Assembly (NCBI RefSeq): GCF_001571045.1
Contig: NZ_BCSV01000002.1
Coordinates: 186,001 to 250,000, forward strand
Source: Curtobacterium ammoniigenes NBRC 101786
Lineage (GTDB): Bacteria; Actinomycetota; Actinomycetes; Actinomycetales; Microbacteriaceae
Length of the DNA: 64,000 nt
Direction of reading: 5' to 3'
Positions 36,596 through 46,312 of this stretch are shown one piece after another. Every line of letters begins with the position of its first letter. Within the stretch, counting starts at the first letter, position 1. A program made the translations under genes and the position numbers. Under the pieces are notes generated by a model. That model was not told the origin of the DNA and did not search any database. It saw only the letters and a list, made by a program, of their open reading frames with translations.

Positions 36596-37485
36596 CGCTG
36601 CTCCTGCCGGCGCGAGGTTCCCGTTCCGATCGGGTGCAGGTCGAGCGTGCAGCACTTGACGCCACCGCCGCCGAGCAGCAGCTCGGACAGGTCGACGCCG
36701 ATCGGGTTGTAGCCGCGCTCGCGGAGCTGCTCGGCGAACGTCGTCGCCCGGGCGGCGATGACGACGTTGTATCCGTCGCTGTAGGAGTTGAGACCGAGGA
36801 TCGCCGCGTCCTCCTCCGTCGCGAGGATCGCGTCCGGGAACCGCTCGCGGAGGATCGCGAGCGACGGCTCGTCGAACGCGGACTCGAGATACGCGATGTT
36901 CGCGACACCGTCGACGGGCTCCGGATCGAGGACCGCGACCGCGGTGTCGAGGTGGTAGAAGCTCGGGTTGATGAGCTTCAGCGTGACGACCTCCCGGCCG
37001 TAGATGCGGGCGATCTCCTCATGCGAGGTGCTGTCGGACCGGAATCCGGTGCCGGCGAGGATCACATCGCCGACGAGCAGGAAGTCACCCTCGCCCTCGT
37101 TCGTCTCCGCGGGTTCGGCGACCTCGAGGCCGGCGCCACGGAACCAGTCCATGTAGGCGGGACCCTCGGGCTGGCGCTCCGGGTACTGGAACTTGGCGCC
37201 GTATGCGATCCCGTCGAGCACGAAACCGCCGTTCGCGGCGTACACCATGTCGGGCAGCCCCTCGATCGGGTCGATGAGCTCGATGTCGTAGCCGAGTTCC
37301 CGGTACACGTCGTACAGGCGCTGCCATTGCTGCACCGCTTTCGACGTGTCCGTCGGCGCTTCCGGATGCATCCATGGGTTGATGCGGTAGCTCACCGTGT
37401 AGAAGGTCGGCTTGCACATGAGGATCGTGCGCTTGGTGGCCGTGCGATCGGCGACGGCGTCGGGGGCTGCGATGGGAGTGGACAC
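36592..37485 (-). CDS. ddaH: Amidinotransferase-fold hydrolase (DdaH / arginine dihydrolase-like)
   Basis: 297 residues from GTG 37485, chosen for the aggag site upstream. A guanidine-modifying (pentein) enzyme: ILMCKPTFYTVSYRINPWM, DMVYAANGGFVLDG, catalytic His178 (FYHLDT) and catalytic Cys at 278 or 279 (VKCCTLDLHP). It is usually named dimethylargininase. Coupling to ornithine aminotransferase suggests instead or in addition an arginine-to-ornithine or -citrulline step, as in ArgZ-type enzymes of cyanobacteria; substrate not proven. Confidence 0.85.
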   Translation of the reverse strand: MSTPIAAPDAVADRTATKRTILMCKPTFYTVSYRINPWMHPEAPTDTSKAVQQWQRLYDVYRELGYDIELIDPIEGLPDMVYAANGGFVLDGIAYGAKFQYPERQPEGPAYMDWFRGAGLEVAEPAETNEGEGDFLLVGDVILAGTGFRSDSTSHEEIARIYGREVVTLKLINPSFYHLDTAVAVLDPEPVDGVANIAYLESAFDEPSLAILRERFPDAILATEEDAAILGLNSYSDGYNVVIAARATTFAEQLRERGYNPIGVDLSELLLGGGGVKCCTLDLHPIGTGTSRRQEQR

Positions 37486-37718
37486 TCTGAGACGTCTCCT
37501 GAACCGGGGCCCGAGCCTGCCAGGGAACCGCCGCTGGAGATGCGAGGTGAGGTGCAGGCTCACTCACCCGTGTTCGAGGCGGACCAGGTCGACGCCTGAA
37601 CGAAGTGTCGCACGCCGGACGGCTCGGCGACACCCCCGCACACTGGGTGTACGCGGAACGCGCGAATCTTGCACAACGGCACCCGATGACGCAAAAGGCG
37701 AGCGTACGATGAGCCCCG

Positions 37719-38156
37719 ATGGACTCCCTCGACCACCGAATCCTCGACCGTCTGCGGCTCAACGCGCGGGCCGGGTACGGCGACATCGGCAACGTCGTCG
37801 GGCTGTCGGCATCGGCCGTGAAACGCCGCGTCGACCGGCTCGTCGCGGACGGCGTCATCCAGGGCTTCACGATCAAGGTGGACCCGACGATCGAGGATCG
37901 CGGCACGGAGGCATGGGTCGAGGTGTACTGCCGGGGCACCGTGTCGCCGGACGAGCTTCGCACCCTGCTCGAGAACGTGCCGGAGGTCGTGGATGCGGGC
38001 ACCGTGACCGGGAGCGCGGATGCGATCGTGCATCTCCGGTCGAAAGACATCGCGTCGCTGGAGGAGGCGCTCGACCGCGTCCGCCTCGCCCCGCACGTGG
38101 ACCACACGCGGAGCGCGATCGTGATGTCGCGGCTCGTGTCCAGAGAGCAGCGGTAG
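37719..38156 (+). CDS. Lrp/AsnC family regulator
   Basis: 145 residues: N-terminal HTH (LDHRILDRLRLNARAGYGDIGNVVGLSASAVKRRVDRL read as one domain) and a C-terminal RAM ligand domain (EAWVEVYCRGTVSPDELRTLLENVPEVVDAGTVTG). Divergent from ddaH-rocD, 233 bp away, so it is the likely amino-acid-responsive regulator of that operon. Confidence 0.9.
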   Translation: MDSLDHRILDRLRLNARAGYGDIGNVVGLSASAVKRRVDRLVADGVIQGFTIKVDPTIEDRGTEAWVEVYCRGTVSPDELRTLLENVPEVVDAGTVTGSADAIVHLRSKDIASLEEALDRVRLAPHVDHTRSAIVMSRLVSREQR

Positions 38157-38174
38157 CGCGGTAGCGTCGAGATC

Positions 38175-38945
38175 GTGCTCCAGGACGTCTCCCCCTCCGC
38201 GCCCCCACTGTCGGGTCGCCCCTGGATCGAGCAGGGCTGGCGCGACGTGGTGTTCGTGCACTGGCGGGTCGATGCGTCCGCGGTTGCTCCACTGCTGCCG
38301 CACGGCGTTCGCCCGGACACGATGGCCGTCGATGGTTCCGACGACGGCGCGACGACCTGGGTCGGTCTCATCGGATTCCGATTCGTCGACACCGCCTTTC
38401 CCCGCTTCGGGGTGCTCGGGGCGGCCTCGACCCTGCATGCGTTCGGCTCGGTCGGCGATTTCGTCGAGGTGAACGTCCGCGTCTACACGGTGGATCGTTC
38501 CGGTCGACGCGGTGTGGCATTCCTGTCGCTCGACGCTTCGCGCCTCCCACCGACGCTTGCCGCCAGAGCAGCGACGGGCCTTCCCTACTACTGGGCGCAG
38601 GCGGAGCAGCGCCGCGGGGTGGACCGGGTGGCGTATGCGCTCCGACGACACGGCACGCGCCTCCGATCACGGTTCGACGTACGGATCGGGGAGGCGGTTC
38701 CGTCGCCGTCCGCGCTCGAGACGTTCCTGACGGCTCGGTGGGGCATGCATGTCCGACGTGCGGGAGTCACCCGTTTCTGGCCGAACGAGCACGAGCCCTG
38801 GCGCCTGTACCGTGCCGAGCTGACGATCCTGCATGACGATCTGGTGCGGGCTGCCGGCCTCCCGCCGGCGCTCACCGAGCTCGCACCGGACAGCGTTCTG
38901 TACTCCCCGGGCGTGACCACCCGATTCGGCGCCGGCACCCCCTGA
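38175..38945 (+). CDS. DUF2071 (YqjF-like) protein
   Basis: 256 residues from GTG 38175, 18 bp after the Lrp gene. It shows the acetoacetate-decarboxylase-like pattern of DUF2071: VVFVHWRVDASAVAPLLPHGV, a WVGLIGFRF strand, GDFVEVNVRVYTVD and GLPYYWAQ. Function unknown. Confidence 0.85.
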   Translation: MLQDVSPSAPPLSGRPWIEQGWRDVVFVHWRVDASAVAPLLPHGVRPDTMAVDGSDDGATTWVGLIGFRFVDTAFPRFGVLGAASTLHAFGSVGDFVEVNVRVYTVDRSGRRGVAFLSLDASRLPPTLAARAATGLPYYWAQAEQRRGVDRVAYALRRHGTRLRSRFDVRIGEAVPSPSALETFLTARWGMHVRRAGVTRFWPNEHEPWRLYRAELTILHDDLVRAAGLPPALTELAPDSVLYSPGVTTRFGAGTP

Positions 38946-38954
38946 CGCCGGGTC

Positions 38955-40481
38955 CTACCGCCGCGAGCGCAGCACCCCGGCCGGGACGGCACCGAGTCCG
39001 TCGACGCCCCCGAAATCGAGCGGGCGCGTGAACCACTCCGGTGTCACCGTGCGGTGGTCGGGATCGAGATGCAGCATCAGTCGATGCGGCGTGTCGATGA
39101 ACGCCACGTCGATTCGGAGGCTCCGATCACCCTCCGCGGTCGTCCCGCCGCCGCCCTGCACCGCGACGGCGACCTCGGGTGAACCGGAGGCAGCGCCCTC
39201 GGTGACCGCCCACTCGTCGGCGCCGACGCGCCAGAGCCGGGACGCGCCTCCCGGAGCGGCGGAGTGCTCGGTCAGGGTCAGCGACCAGCCGTCGCCGGCG
39301 TGCGTCAGACCGACGCGGTCGAGCGTCGGGTAGGCCACCTGCGCAGCGTCGGATTCGACCACGGTGTAGGCGCCCGCGATGTCGTCCGACCACTCGGACG
39401 GACTGTCGAGCCCTGCCGGGAACGACAGGGTGCGCGCGAGTCCGTGCAGCGCCTCGCCCCCGCCGTCCTGGGGCGCCAGCGGCGCGTCGCCGAACGCTGG
39501 GAGCAGGTGCTCCCACACCAGGTTCAGCTCCGCCTGCATGTCCATCGTCTGTGCAGTGATCGCGACCACGGCCTCCTGCTCGGGGAGGACGAGGCAGAAC
39601 TGACCGAACGCGCCGTCGCCGCGGAACCCGTGCCGCGACCGCCAGAACTGGAACCCGTAGCCCTGTGCCCAGTCGTCGTGCTCGGCGTTCGGGTCGCCCG
39701 GCGTGGCGTTGTCGATGTGCACGCTCGACGCCTGGCCCACCCACCACTCGGGCAGGAGGCGCTCCCCCCGCCACACGCCATTGTTCAGATACAGCAGGCC
39801 GAGTTTCGCGATCGCCTCGGGCGGCGCGAACAGCCCGGAGAAGCCGAGATCCACGCCGGCTGGCTGCTGCTGCCACCCGAGCGGGGGGATCCCGAGCGGG
39901 TCGAAGAGCCTCGGGCGCAGGTAGTCGCTGAGCCGCTGCTCCGAGCGGCGCTGAATGATCGTGGCGAGCGTGTATGTCGCGAGCTGGTTGTACGTGAAGA
40001 CCGAGCCGGGGTGCCGCTCTGGTGCGGCGGCGAGGAACGCACGAACCGGGTGCTCGACGTCGTCGAACGCGACGACCATGTCCGCAAGGTGCCCGGTCGC
40101 CATCGACAGCAGGTGGCGGACGAGCATCGGCCGGCTCTGCGGGGCGATCGAGTCCGCGTACTCCGGAAAGCAGTCGACGACCGGGGTGTCGAGATCGAGC
40201 AAGCCCTCGTCGATGGCGAACGCCGCGGCGGTGCTCGTGAAGCTCTTGCTCACCGAGTAGACAAGCTGCGGCCGGTCGAGCGCGTACGGCGCCCACGCCG
40301 CCGATGCGACGACAGCCCCGTGTCGAACCACGATCAACGCATGCGGCTCGATGTCCGGGTGCTCGTCGAGCGCGTCGATGAGTTCGCGGACACCGCGCGG
40401 ATCGACACCCTCGGCTTCAGCGGTGCTGAGCCGCCAGTCGGTCGCGGTGCGCGTTGCCCGCTCGTCCTGCTCCTGGTTCAC
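38955..40481 (-). CDS. Serine hydrolase, class C beta-lactamase family
   Basis: 508 residues from GTG 40481 with gaaaggga upstream. The SxxK motif is intact (YSVSKSFTS), the Tyr motif is TYNQLA (YxN), and the late HxG-like area is GDGAFGQF. A C-terminal beta-rich extension of about 180 residues follows, as in esterase/D-alanyl peptidase members. No signal peptide is visible, so it is likely cytoplasmic. It lies behind the PutA-like gene. Confidence 0.88.
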   Translation of the reverse strand: MNQEQDERATRTATDWRLSTAEAEGVDPRGVRELIDALDEHPDIEPHALIVVRHGAVVASAAWAPYALDRPQLVYSVSKSFTSTAAAFAIDEGLLDLDTPVVDCFPEYADSIAPQSRPMLVRHLLSMATGHLADMVVAFDDVEHPVRAFLAAAPERHPGSVFTYNQLATYTLATIIQRRSEQRLSDYLRPRLFDPLGIPPLGWQQQPAGVDLGFSGLFAPPEAIAKLGLLYLNNGVWRGERLLPEWWVGQASSVHIDNATPGDPNAEHDDWAQGYGFQFWRSRHGFRGDGAFGQFCLVLPEQEAVVAITAQTMDMQAELNLVWEHLLPAFGDAPLAPQDGGGEALHGLARTLSFPAGLDSPSEWSDDIAGAYTVVESDAAQVAYPTLDRVGLTHAGDGWSLTLTEHSAAPGGASRLWRVGADEWAVTEGAASGSPEVAVAVQGGGGTTAEGDRSLRIDVAFIDTPHRLMLHLDPDHRTVTPEWFTRPLDFGGVDGLGAVPAGVLRSRR

Positions 40482-40547
40482 GCGGATCCCTTTCGTCGAC
40501 ACTGACAACGAGTTCGAGCATGGCACGCTCGGGAGGATCGCGGCGAG

Positions 40548-43500
40548 TCACAGGGGCAGGTCGCGAAGGTCACGGTCGACCGAGCCGAAGCGGTGCGTGC
40601 GCATCGCGATCACCTGCTCTCGAACGAACGGGAGCATCTCGAGCAGTCCGGCGTCAACCACTGGAGCGTCGTAGACGGTCACATCGACGGACGCGCCGAG
40701 CGCCTCCTCCAGCATGATCGGGTCACCGCCGAGCAGACGGATCCGCGCCCCCGGGCCGCCGAACGCGGTCCGAGGAATGGTCTCGAGCGACGGGGTCAGC
40801 GCGGCGACGATGTCGTTCTCATCCGGCTCGAGGTCGCCCGACCAGCGGTCCAGGAAGATGGCGCCAGCGGCTGCGCGCTGGAGCCAGTCCTCGTCGGACT
40901 CGACGAGGTGGTCGACGACGTCGAGGGGGCTGCGACCGCTCGACAGCAGCTGCACGAGGGGCGCCGGCAGGGGCCGCGCGGTACTCAGCAGGATGTGGGC
41001 GCGCGCGGCGCTCGCGGCCGCGAGCACCCGGACGAGATCACCGGTGCTCGCGTTCTCGCTCTGCCGCACGATGACCGACATCGGCCGATATCGGAGGACG
41101 TTCCGCTCCGCCTTGAGGGCGGCCGGGTCGTGTGCCACCCCGAACTCCTCGGACCAGGCAACGGCATCGCTGAGCGCACCGGCGCGGACCTGGTCGAATT
41201 CCTCAAACGTAAGGCCCGGCCGTGCGGCGTCGATCAGGGTGGCGACCGCGTCCGGCACGCCCCGGAGGCGAATGCTCTTGTGCGGCGGCCGTGCCTTCGG
41301 CACCCAGCGCCCGAGTGTCGCGAGGTGCAGCGGGCCTCCAGGGCGCGTCGTCGGTCCGATCGACGATCGTTTCCAGCCGCCGAGTGGCGCCCGACCCACG
41401 CTGGTGTCGGTGGTGCGTCGGTTCACGAACAGCGTTCCCGCCTGCACGCTGTCGACCCACTCGGCGACCTCGGCCGCATCGAGCGAGTGCAGCCCGGCAG
41501 CGAGTCCCGAGTCGGAGCTGTTCTGCAGCGCGATCGCCGCCTGGAGGGAATCGACGCTAGCCAGTTCGACGACGGGGGCCACGGCGTCGAGGAGTCCGGC
41601 CTCCGGTGCCGCGGCGGCTCCCTCGCGGATGCCGGGCGACCACAGGCGCTCGGAGTCGTCGAGCGCTCGTGGTTCGAGCAGCCACGACGCACCGGCTTCA
41701 AGGACGGTGAGCGCATCCCGCGTCGTACCGTGCGGGCGCGCGATCAACGGACCGAGCTGTGCCGCCGGGCCCGAGGGCCACGCGACGTGGAGTCCGCGCC
41801 CGGCGTCCACGAGCGTGCGATGGAACCGCTCACTGGTCGCGACCGACCCGACCAGGATCACCAGCGACACCGCCGCGCGCTGCTGTCCGGCACGGCCGAA
41901 AGCGGAGGCGACGATGTCCTCGACCGCCAGGTCGAAGTCGGCCGATGGGGTCACCACGATCGTGTTGCGGCCCCCCGAGGTGGCGCTGAGCGGCAGTCCG
42001 GCTCGCCACCATCGGAACGAGCGTGCGGTGTCCGCGGACCCGGTGAACAGGACACGGTCGACGACGGCGTGCGCGACGAGGGTGCGCCCGAGCGCCTCCT
42101 CGTCGATGTCGACGACCGCGAGCAGCGAGTGCGGCACGCCTGCCTGCCACAGGATGTCCGTCAGGAGGGCGACGGACCGACCTGCCTGCGACGCGGGCTT
42201 CACGACGACACCGCTGCCCGCGGCGAGCGCGGCGACCACGCCGAGCGCCGTCACGGCGACGGGTTCTTGCGCGGGGGCGACGACGACGGTAAGGCGCGGT
42301 GGGACGAGGACGGCACCGTCGATGTCGAGGCGGTGGCGCGCCTGGACGGCGAGGAGGCTCGCGGCGTCGATCGCCCGACTCACCTCGGCGTCGGCCTCCG
42401 TGAGGGTCACGCCGACCTCGGTGCAGAGCACTTCGATGAGGTCGCCGCGCCGGACTTCGAGTTCGTGCGCGATGAAGTCGAGGAGCTCGGCCCGATCGGC
42501 GGGGTCCTGCCGCCCCCAGTTCGCACCCGCGCCTGCGGTCGTCGTCAGGATGCGTTCGAGTCGGACCCGGTCGACCACGCGCGCCGCTCGGAGGGTGTCG
42601 GCGCCGAGAGGGGACCGGGGAACGCGTCGGAGGATGTCGCGCGCCCATGCACGGTTTCCCGCGATCGCCGGGTCTGTGTCCGGCGTGAGGTCGAATCGAT
42701 CGCGGAACTCCGGCTCGCCGAGTGGTGCTCGCCGATCCTGCACACGGTTGGTCACAGGGAGCGGATCGCCCAACCCGTCGATGGCGGCCAGGAAGCGATC
42801 ACGGTCCCGGTCGAAGTGGTCCGGTTCGCTGGCCACCGCGACTGCGGACCCCATGGCGGCGTCGGTGTCCGCCAACGCTTGGAGGCGCGTGGCCAGGTAC
42901 GGAATCGCGGCGTCGGCTTCGGTGGGGTGCACGACGGGCGTCACGAGCCGGAGTCCTCCGACGTCCGAGCGGACCGCGTCAGCAGCACCGGTCGCCGAGC
43001 CGAGCAGCATCTCGACGTCGACCGCCGCGGTGAGGTTCCGGCGCGTTGCGAGCGTCCATGCGGTCGCGACGTGAAACAGGTTGTGACTGGCGACGGCGAT
43101 GCGGACCGCGTCGACGCGCTCCGCGGTGAGCGCAGCGTCGAGCAGCGCGAGGTAGGCGGTGTCGGTTTCCGTTGTCGTCGCAAGGGTGGCGAGCGGCCAG
43201 TTGCGGAGGCTCGCTTCCACGCGCTCGGTGGGGAGGGAGTCACCTGTGACGAGCCGGATCGTGATCGGCGCGCCGCCCCGCGCACGTCGGTCGCGCGCCC
43301 AGTCGGTGAGCCATTCGAGCGCGTCCTGGGCGTCCGGGAGGTACGCCTGCAGTGCAATGCCGGCGTCGACTCGCAGGAACTCGGGGCGTTCGAGCAGCGC
43401 GGTGAACACGGCAATGGTGAGATCGAGGTCGCGGTACTCAGCCACGTCGAGGGTGATCCGCTTCGGCGTCGGCGCGGAGGCGGCCACGCGGAACAGGGGC

Positions 43501-44105
43501 AGCAGTCGTTCGGTGACCCGGGCCACCGTTTCATCGAACGCCCAGAGGCTCATCGGCGACACGACGTCGCTGACGCGAATCGTGAGGGCATGCACGTCCT
43601 CGCGCTCGAGCATCTCCCGGGCGTCGTTCAGGCGGCGATCCGCAGCGTCGGGACCGAAGACGCGTTCACCGAGCGGCCTGATGTCGAGCAGGGTGTCGGT
43701 GCCCGCGAGTTTGGCGAGCGTCGCTCCAAGCTTCGTCCGAGGAGCGTCGACGACCAGATGACCGGTCATGCGGCGCAGGATTCGTCGGGCGGTCGGGACG
43801 ACGGCCCATGGCGCCATCGCGGCGACTCCGCCACCGAGGGCGACGGCGCCCCGGAGGTACCAGGCGAGGAAATCGGGGACGTCCTGGCTCAGGCGTTCCA
43901 GGTTGGCGGCCGCGACGCGGGGGTCGTCGGGCCGCACCACCCGGTCGACGAAGCCCAGCGCGAAGTCGAATCCGCGCTCGTCGTGCAGGACGCCTGCGAG
44001 ACGCGCAGCACCGGGGTCGGCCTTGACGCCTGCGGATGCCGTGAGCCACCGCCGGACCAGCTCGATCGCATCGTCGGTGCAGTCCTGGAGGCGGGCTTCG
44101 GGCAT
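40548..44105 (-). CDS. PutA-like proline/P5C dehydrogenase homologue, probably inactive
   Basis: 1185 residues, the full length of bifunctional actinobacterial PutA, with a proline dehydrogenase barrel (about 215-425) and an aldehyde dehydrogenase domain (about 520-960). Landmarks persist (LQAYLPDA, SHNLF, TPVVHP, FTGS). Key residues are replaced. In the dehydrogenase half the usual RLVKGAN reads RLVTGDS (284-290), and the YLxRRLxE pair reads YLATRLQA (403-410). In the ALDH half the Asn of PWNFP is Gln613, the Glu of ETxGK is Thr709 and the nucleophile of GQKC is Arg743. The frame is intact with no stops, so selection has kept it. It is either a pseudoenzyme with a new job or one step from decay. 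Between alkA-like and beta-lactamase-fold genes. Confidence 0.85.
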   Translation of the reverse strand: MPEARLQDCTDDAIELVRRWLTASAGVKADPGAARLAGVLHDERGFDFALGFVDRVVRPDDPRVAAANLERLSQDVPDFLAWYLRGAVALGGGVAAMAPWAVVPTARRILRRMTGHLVVDAPRTKLGATLAKLAGTDTLLDIRPLGERVFGPDAADRRLNDAREMLEREDVHALTIRVSDVVSPMSLWAFDETVARVTERLLPLFRVAASAPTPKRITLDVAEYRDLDLTIAVFTALLERPEFLRVDAGIALQAYLPDAQDALEWLTDWARDRRARGGAPITIRLVTGDSLPTERVEASLRNWPLATLATTTETDTAYLALLDAALTAERVDAVRIAVASHNLFHVATAWTLATRRNLTAAVDVEMLLGSATGAADAVRSDVGGLRLVTPVVHPTEADAAIPYLATRLQALADTDAAMGSAVAVASEPDHFDRDRDRFLAAIDGLGDPLPVTNRVQDRRAPLGEPEFRDRFDLTPDTDPAIAGNRAWARDILRRVPRSPLGADTLRAARVVDRVRLERILTTTAGAGANWGRQDPADRAELLDFIAHELEVRRGDLIEVLCTEVGVTLTEADAEVSRAIDAASLLAVQARHRLDIDGAVLVPPRLTVVVAPAQEPVAVTALGVVAALAAGSGVVVKPASQAGRSVALLTDILWQAGVPHSLLAVVDIDEEALGRTLVAHAVVDRVLFTGSADTARSFRWWRAGLPLSATSGGRNTIVVTPSADFDLAVEDIVASAFGRAGQQRAAVSLVILVGSVATSERFHRTLVDAGRGLHVAWPSGPAAQLGPLIARPHGTTRDALTVLEAGASWLLEPRALDDSERLWSPGIREGAAAAPEAGLLDAVAPVVELASVDSLQAAIALQNSSDSGLAAGLHSLDAAEVAEWVDSVQAGTLFVNRRTTDTSVGRAPLGGWKRSSIGPTTRPGGPLHLATLGRWVPKARPPHKSIRLRGVPDAVATLIDAARPGLTFEEFDQVRAGALSDAVAWSEEFGVAHDPAALKAERNVLRYRPMSVIVRQSENASTGDLVRVLAAASAARAHILLSTARPLPAPLVQLLSSGRSPLDVVDHLVESDEDWLQRAAAGAIFLDRWSGDLEPDENDIVAALTPSLETIPRTAFGGPGARIRLLGGDPIMLEEALGASVDVTVYDAPVVDAGLLEMLPFVREQVIAMRTHRFGSVDRDLRDLPL

Positions 44106-44139
44106 CCCTCGATGCTATTCGGAGCGGATGACAGGACCG

Positions 44140-45099
44140 TCAGTGCCAGCGGTGATCCTGAATGGTCATCCGGGGACCGAAACGGGGCTTCCGGAAGCCG
44201 CTCCCGGCGATGAGTCGCACGATGCGCTCGCGGTGACCGCGCCACGGCTCGAGGAGTTCGAGCATGCCGGCGTCGTCGACGGGCGCGCCCGCAAGCGCCC
44301 ACCCCACCGTCGCGGGAATGTGAAAATCACCGACGCTCGGCGAGTCCGGATCCCCGTGCGCGCGCTGCGCGGTCTCCGCCGCCGTCCACGGTCCGATCCC
44401 GGGAATCGAGGTCAGCCGATCGAGAACGGCCGGTCCTCCTCGACCGAGCGTCAGCGTGCGTTCGAGGGCATCGGCCACGCGCGTCGCGCGCATGACCGTC
44501 GCGGACCGCCCCGGTTCGATGCCCGCGCGATGCCACTCCCAGCTCGGGATGCGCGACCACGTGGCGGCGTCGGGAGGAACGATGAGGCCCTCGGGCGCGG
44601 GGCCCGGCGCGGGTGTGCCATATCGGCGCAGCAGGTAGCGCCACGCTCCCCATGCCTGGCGGCTCGTGACCTTCTGCTCCATGATCGCCGGGACGAGCAT
44701 GGCGACGACGGCATTCATGCGACAGAGACGTAACCCGCATTGCCGGTGTCGAGCCTCCCGCAGGAATTCGTGCGCCGAGACGTCGAGCTCCGACCAATCG
44801 TCCCCGCGGCCAAGCATGTCCGGCGCGTCGGCGATCGCGCGCTCCGCACCCGGACCCCACGCGCTCACGGCGACCGAATCGCGTTGGGCACGAACGGCGA
44901 CCGTCGCCGCGCCATCTCGGGTGCGCAGGCCGAGCCAGATCACGCCGTCCACGACACGGAAGGCCGGATCGCCGGAGCCACGCTGCAGGGGACGGAGGGT
45001 CGCGGCGGGGTCGAGCGGGCCTCCGGGCCGGTAGACGGTGTCGACGCGACGTGCGTCGACCGGTTCGGGCCGACGCGGGGCAGGCGGCGCGAACGTCAT
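44140..45099 (-). CDS. DNA-3-methyladenine glycosylase 2 family (AlkA-like)
   Basis: 319 residues. The HhH-GPD motif is clear: LTSIPGIGPWTAAE and the catalytic Asp in SVGDFHIP. Upstream, MLVPAIMEQKVTSRQAW is the typical helix before it, and a beta-rich N-terminal domain is present as in AlkA. It removes alkylated bases. ATG 45099 excludes an N-terminal extension that would reach into pfkA. Confidence 0.9.
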   Translation of the reverse strand: MTFAPPAPRRPEPVDARRVDTVYRPGGPLDPAATLRPLQRGSGDPAFRVVDGVIWLGLRTRDGAATVAVRAQRDSVAVSAWGPGAERAIADAPDMLGRGDDWSELDVSAHEFLREARHRQCGLRLCRMNAVVAMLVPAIMEQKVTSRQAWGAWRYLLRRYGTPAPGPAPEGLIVPPDAATWSRIPSWEWHRAGIEPGRSATVMRATRVADALERTLTLGRGGPAVLDRLTSIPGIGPWTAAETAQRAHGDPDSPSVGDFHIPATVGWALAGAPVDDAGMLELLEPWRGHRERIVRLIAGSGFRKPRFGPRMTIQDHRWH

Positions 45100-45166
45100 G
45101 TGGGGATGGTACGTGGCGAGGAAGGCCGGTCGTGTCACATCCGGCGGGATCGACAAAGATAGGGCT

Positions 45167-46195
45167 ATGCGCATCGGGATTCTCACCAGTGGCGGCGACT
45201 GCCCCGGCCTGAACGCGGTGATCCGAGCCGCGGTGCTCAAGGGCATCGCGATCTACGGTCACGAGTTCGTCGGGTTCCGCGACGGCTGGCGCGGCGTCGT
45301 CGATGCCGACATCGTGCCGATCGGCCGCAAGGACATCCAGGGCATCGCCAAGCAGGGCGGCACGATCCTCGGCACGAGCCGCACGAATCCCTTCGAGGGC
45401 CCGAACGGCGGCGTCGACCGCATCGTCGAGAACCTCGACCGGCATGGCATCGACGCGATGATCGCGATCGGCGGCGAGGGAACACTCGCGGCCGCGAAAC
45501 GGCTGACGGATGCGGGCCTGAAGATCGTCGGCGTGCCGAAGACCGTCGACAACGACCTCGGCGCGACGGACTACACGTTCGGGTTCGACACCGCGGTGCA
45601 GATCGCGACCGACGCGATGGACCGCCTCCGCACGACCGGTGAGTCCCACTCGCGCTGCATGGTCGCGGAGGTCATGGGTCGCCACGTCGGCTGGATCGCG
45701 CTTCATTCCGGCATGGCGGCCGGCGCGCATGCGATCCTCATTCCCGAGCAGAAGACGAGCATGGCGCAGATCGCTGCGTGGGTCCGCTCCGCCTATGAGC
45801 GCGGTCGCGCGCCGCTCGTCGTGGTGGCCGAGGGGTTCATCCCAGACCATGAGGACGACGCCCATTCCGAACGCGGACTCGATGCGTTCGGTCGCCCGCG
45901 TCTCGGCGGGATCGGTGAGCGGCTCGCTCCCCTGATCGAGGAGATGACGGGCATCGAGACGCGGGCGACGACGCTCGGGCACATCCAGCGCGGCGGAACG
46001 CCGACCTCCTACGACCGCGTGCTCTCGACGCGGCTGGGACTTGCGGCGATCGACTCCGTGGTCGAGGAGCGCTGGGGACGCATGGTCGCGCTGCACGGCA
46101 CCGACATCGTGCACGTGTCGTTCGAGGACGCGCTCGGCGAGCTGAAGACCGTGCCGCAGGACCGGTACGACGAAGCGGCGATTCTCTTCGGCTGA
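45167..46195 (+). CDS. pfkA: ATP-dependent 6-phosphofructokinase, group III
   Basis: Phosphorylates fructose 6-phosphate in glycolysis. 342 residues. Seen: ILTSGGDCPGLNAVIR, IGGEGTLAAAKRL, PKTVDNDLGATDYTFGFDTA and EVMGRHVGWIA. The Gly in GGEGT (not Asp) with the Lys of PKTVDND is the combination of actinobacterial ATP-using group III enzymes, so ATP rather than pyrophosphate is the likely donor. Divergent from the AlkA gene. Confidence 0.95.
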   Translation: MRIGILTSGGDCPGLNAVIRAAVLKGIAIYGHEFVGFRDGWRGVVDADIVPIGRKDIQGIAKQGGTILGTSRTNPFEGPNGGVDRIVENLDRHGIDAMIAIGGEGTLAAAKRLTDAGLKIVGVPKTVDNDLGATDYTFGFDTAVQIATDAMDRLRTTGESHSRCMVAEVMGRHVGWIALHSGMAAGAHAILIPEQKTSMAQIAAWVRSAYERGRAPLVVVAEGFIPDHEDDAHSERGLDAFGRPRLGGIGERLAPLIEEMTGIETRATTLGHIQRGGTPTSYDRVLSTRLGLAAIDSVVEERWGRMVALHGTDIVHVSFEDALGELKTVPQDRYDEAAILFG

Positions 46196-46312
46196 CCAGG
46201 TTCGGCTGACGCCGACGGAGCGGGCGCACGAGGGCACCCGTATGCATCGCGACTGCTAGTGCCACGGTAGGATACGAGATACCAGCAGCACGTTCCCCTC
46301 GAAAGCGCAACG

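Noticed and set aside
40593-44213. 1206-residue open frame on the plus strand
   Set aside because: It is the mirror of the PutA-like gene; the translation is Arg/Asp/Gly-rich with no family pattern, as expected opposite a high-GC gene.
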